DNA of 22,464 bases, taken from assembly GCA_023423275.1 (NCBI GenBank), contig JAFAFW010000057.1, positions 1 to 22,464 of the forward strand. Direction: 5' to 3'. Below, piece by piece: positions 21,838 through 22,464 of the stretch. Origin of the DNA: Pseudomonadota bacterium (GTDB lineage Bacteria > Pseudomonadota > Alphaproteobacteria > Rhizobiales > Hyphomicrobiaceae). Every line of letters starts with the position of its first letter. The first letter of the stretch is position 1. The notes beneath the pieces were generated by a model. That model was given only the letters and a program-made list of their open reading frames with translations. It did no database searches and was not told where the DNA came from. The position numbers and the translations under genes are program-made.

Positions 21838-22464
21838 TTAGAACAAGAAATAACGCTGAGCCATCGGAAGTTCCTTGGCGGGCTCGCAAACCAGCAGTTC
21901 GCCATCGGCACGGACTTCGTAGGTTTCCGGGTCGATCTGGATATTGGGCGTCGCGTCGTTGTGGATCATGCTCTTCTTCGAAATGCCGCCGCGCGTATTT
22001 TCAACGGCGATGAATTCTTTCTGGCAGCCGAGCCTCTCGCGCTGACCTGCCGCAATCGCAGCTTTCGAAACGAACGTAACGGATGTCGCTGCCATGGCGC
22101 TACCGTAGGCTTGGAACATCGGCCGATAGTGCACCGGCTGTGGTGTTGGAATCGAGGCATTGGGATCGCCCATGGGTGCGGCCGCGATCATCCCGCCTTT
22201 GATGACGAGATCGGGCTTCACGCCGAAGAACGCGGGAGACCAGACGACCAGATCCGCCAGCTTGCCGGGTTCCACTGAACCGATGTGCTGGGAGACGCCA
22301 TGCGCGATGGCCGGGTTGATCGTGTATTTCGCGACGTAACGGCGGACACGGAAATTGTCATTGCCGGTGCCTTTGTCTTCCGGTAACGCGCCACGCTGCA
22401 TTTTCATTTTGTGCGCGGTCTGCCACGTGCGGATGCAGACTTCGCCAATGCGTCCCATCGCCTG
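21838..22464 (-). CDS. ureC: Urease subunit alpha, C-terminal part (cut by the window edge)
   Basis: Catalytic subunit of urease, which hydrolyses urea to ammonia and carbamate at a di-nickel site; cytoplasmic. The frame is open to the last base of the window, so only about 208 C-terminal residues of roughly 570 are present. They start at QAMGRIGEVCIRTWQTAHKM, just after the last nickel-ligand Asp expected upstream. KYTINPAIAHGVSQHIGS, GKLADLVVWSPAFFGVKPDLVIKGGMIAAAPMGDPNASIPTPQPV, and the C-terminal ELLVCEPAKELPMAQRYFLF with TAA at 21840-21838 are all typical. The carbamylated Lys and the flap His lie outside. ureE follows after 11 bases; ureA, ureB and ureD are expected upstream, beyond the window. 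Confidence 0.97.
   Translation of the reverse strand, partial: QAMGRIGEVCIRTWQTAHKMKMQRGALPEDKGTGNDNFRVRRYVAKYTINPAIAHGVSQHIGSVEPGKLADLVVWSPAFFGVKPDLVIKGGMIAAAPMGDPNASIPTPQPVHYRPMFQAYGSAMAATSVTFVSKAAIAAGQRERLGCQKEFIAVENTRGGISKKSMIHNDATPNIQIDPETYEVRADGELLVCEPAKELPMAQRYFLF

Noticed and set aside
1..22464. Signs of a mobile element or genomic island
   Set aside because: No transposase, integrase, tRNA-flanking repeat or marked composition shift was seen; the content is largely housekeeping and metabolic.

Overview
This window looks like an ordinary chromosomal stretch of an alphaproteobacterium, most likely Hyphomicrobiales (Rhizobiales). The evidence is the high GC content, a phasin-type PHA granule protein, the dapB-gpmA pair with a short (207 aa) GpmA, the FcbT/TakP-type TRAP transporter and the ureC-ureE-ureF-ureG order. 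The assignment rests on protein character only; no rRNA or marker search was possible. I see no tRNA, rRNA, CRISPR array, transposase, integrase or prophage gene.

Left part, plus strand (1-7694): the 3' part of typA (ribosome-associated GTPase) overlaps a Pif1-like helicase gene. A palindrome-rich leader and a phasin gene follow, then a GNAT acetyltransferase that may be translated from a leaderless mRNA. A small secreted Cys-containing protein on the minus strand is divergent from ppa (pyrophosphatase), and their ribosome-binding sites lie back to back on opposite strands. Next come dapB (lysine/peptidoglycan precursor synthesis), gpmA (glycolysis) and a DUF4337 membrane protein, closely spaced and probably cotranscribed.

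Central part: an orphan TonB-like protein, then a complete three-gene tripartite TRAP transporter (dctP-dctQ-dctM order, minus strand), with a strong hairpin between the binding-protein gene and the permease genes. An IclR-family regulator lies directly upstream on the same strand. Divergent from it are an Old Yellow Enzyme-type ene-reductase and an NAD(P)-dependent aldehyde dehydrogenase. Two closely similar inverted repeats with GCGCA/TGCGC arms, one overlapping the iclR promoter and one upstream of dctP, are good candidates for the regulator's operators. Together this looks like a regulated uptake locus for a carboxylic acid, possibly with catabolism, but the substrate cannot be read from the sequence.

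Right part: a secreted matrixin-like zinc metalloprotease and leuB (leucine synthesis) on the minus strand, a divergent GMC/cholesterol-oxidase-like flavoprotein with a ferredoxin-like cysteine cluster, then the end of a urease operon on the minus strand (ureC 3' part, ureE, ureF, ureG). Convergent gene pairs here are very tight (5-40 bases), and GC-rich hairpins without clear U-tracts sit at several 3' ends.

I did not find a clearly novel multi-gene system. The observations most worth checking are the paired candidate IclR operators, the Cys-cluster flavoenzyme, the matrixin with its palindromic promoter, the palindrome cluster upstream of the phasin gene, and the overlapping divergent start region of ppa.
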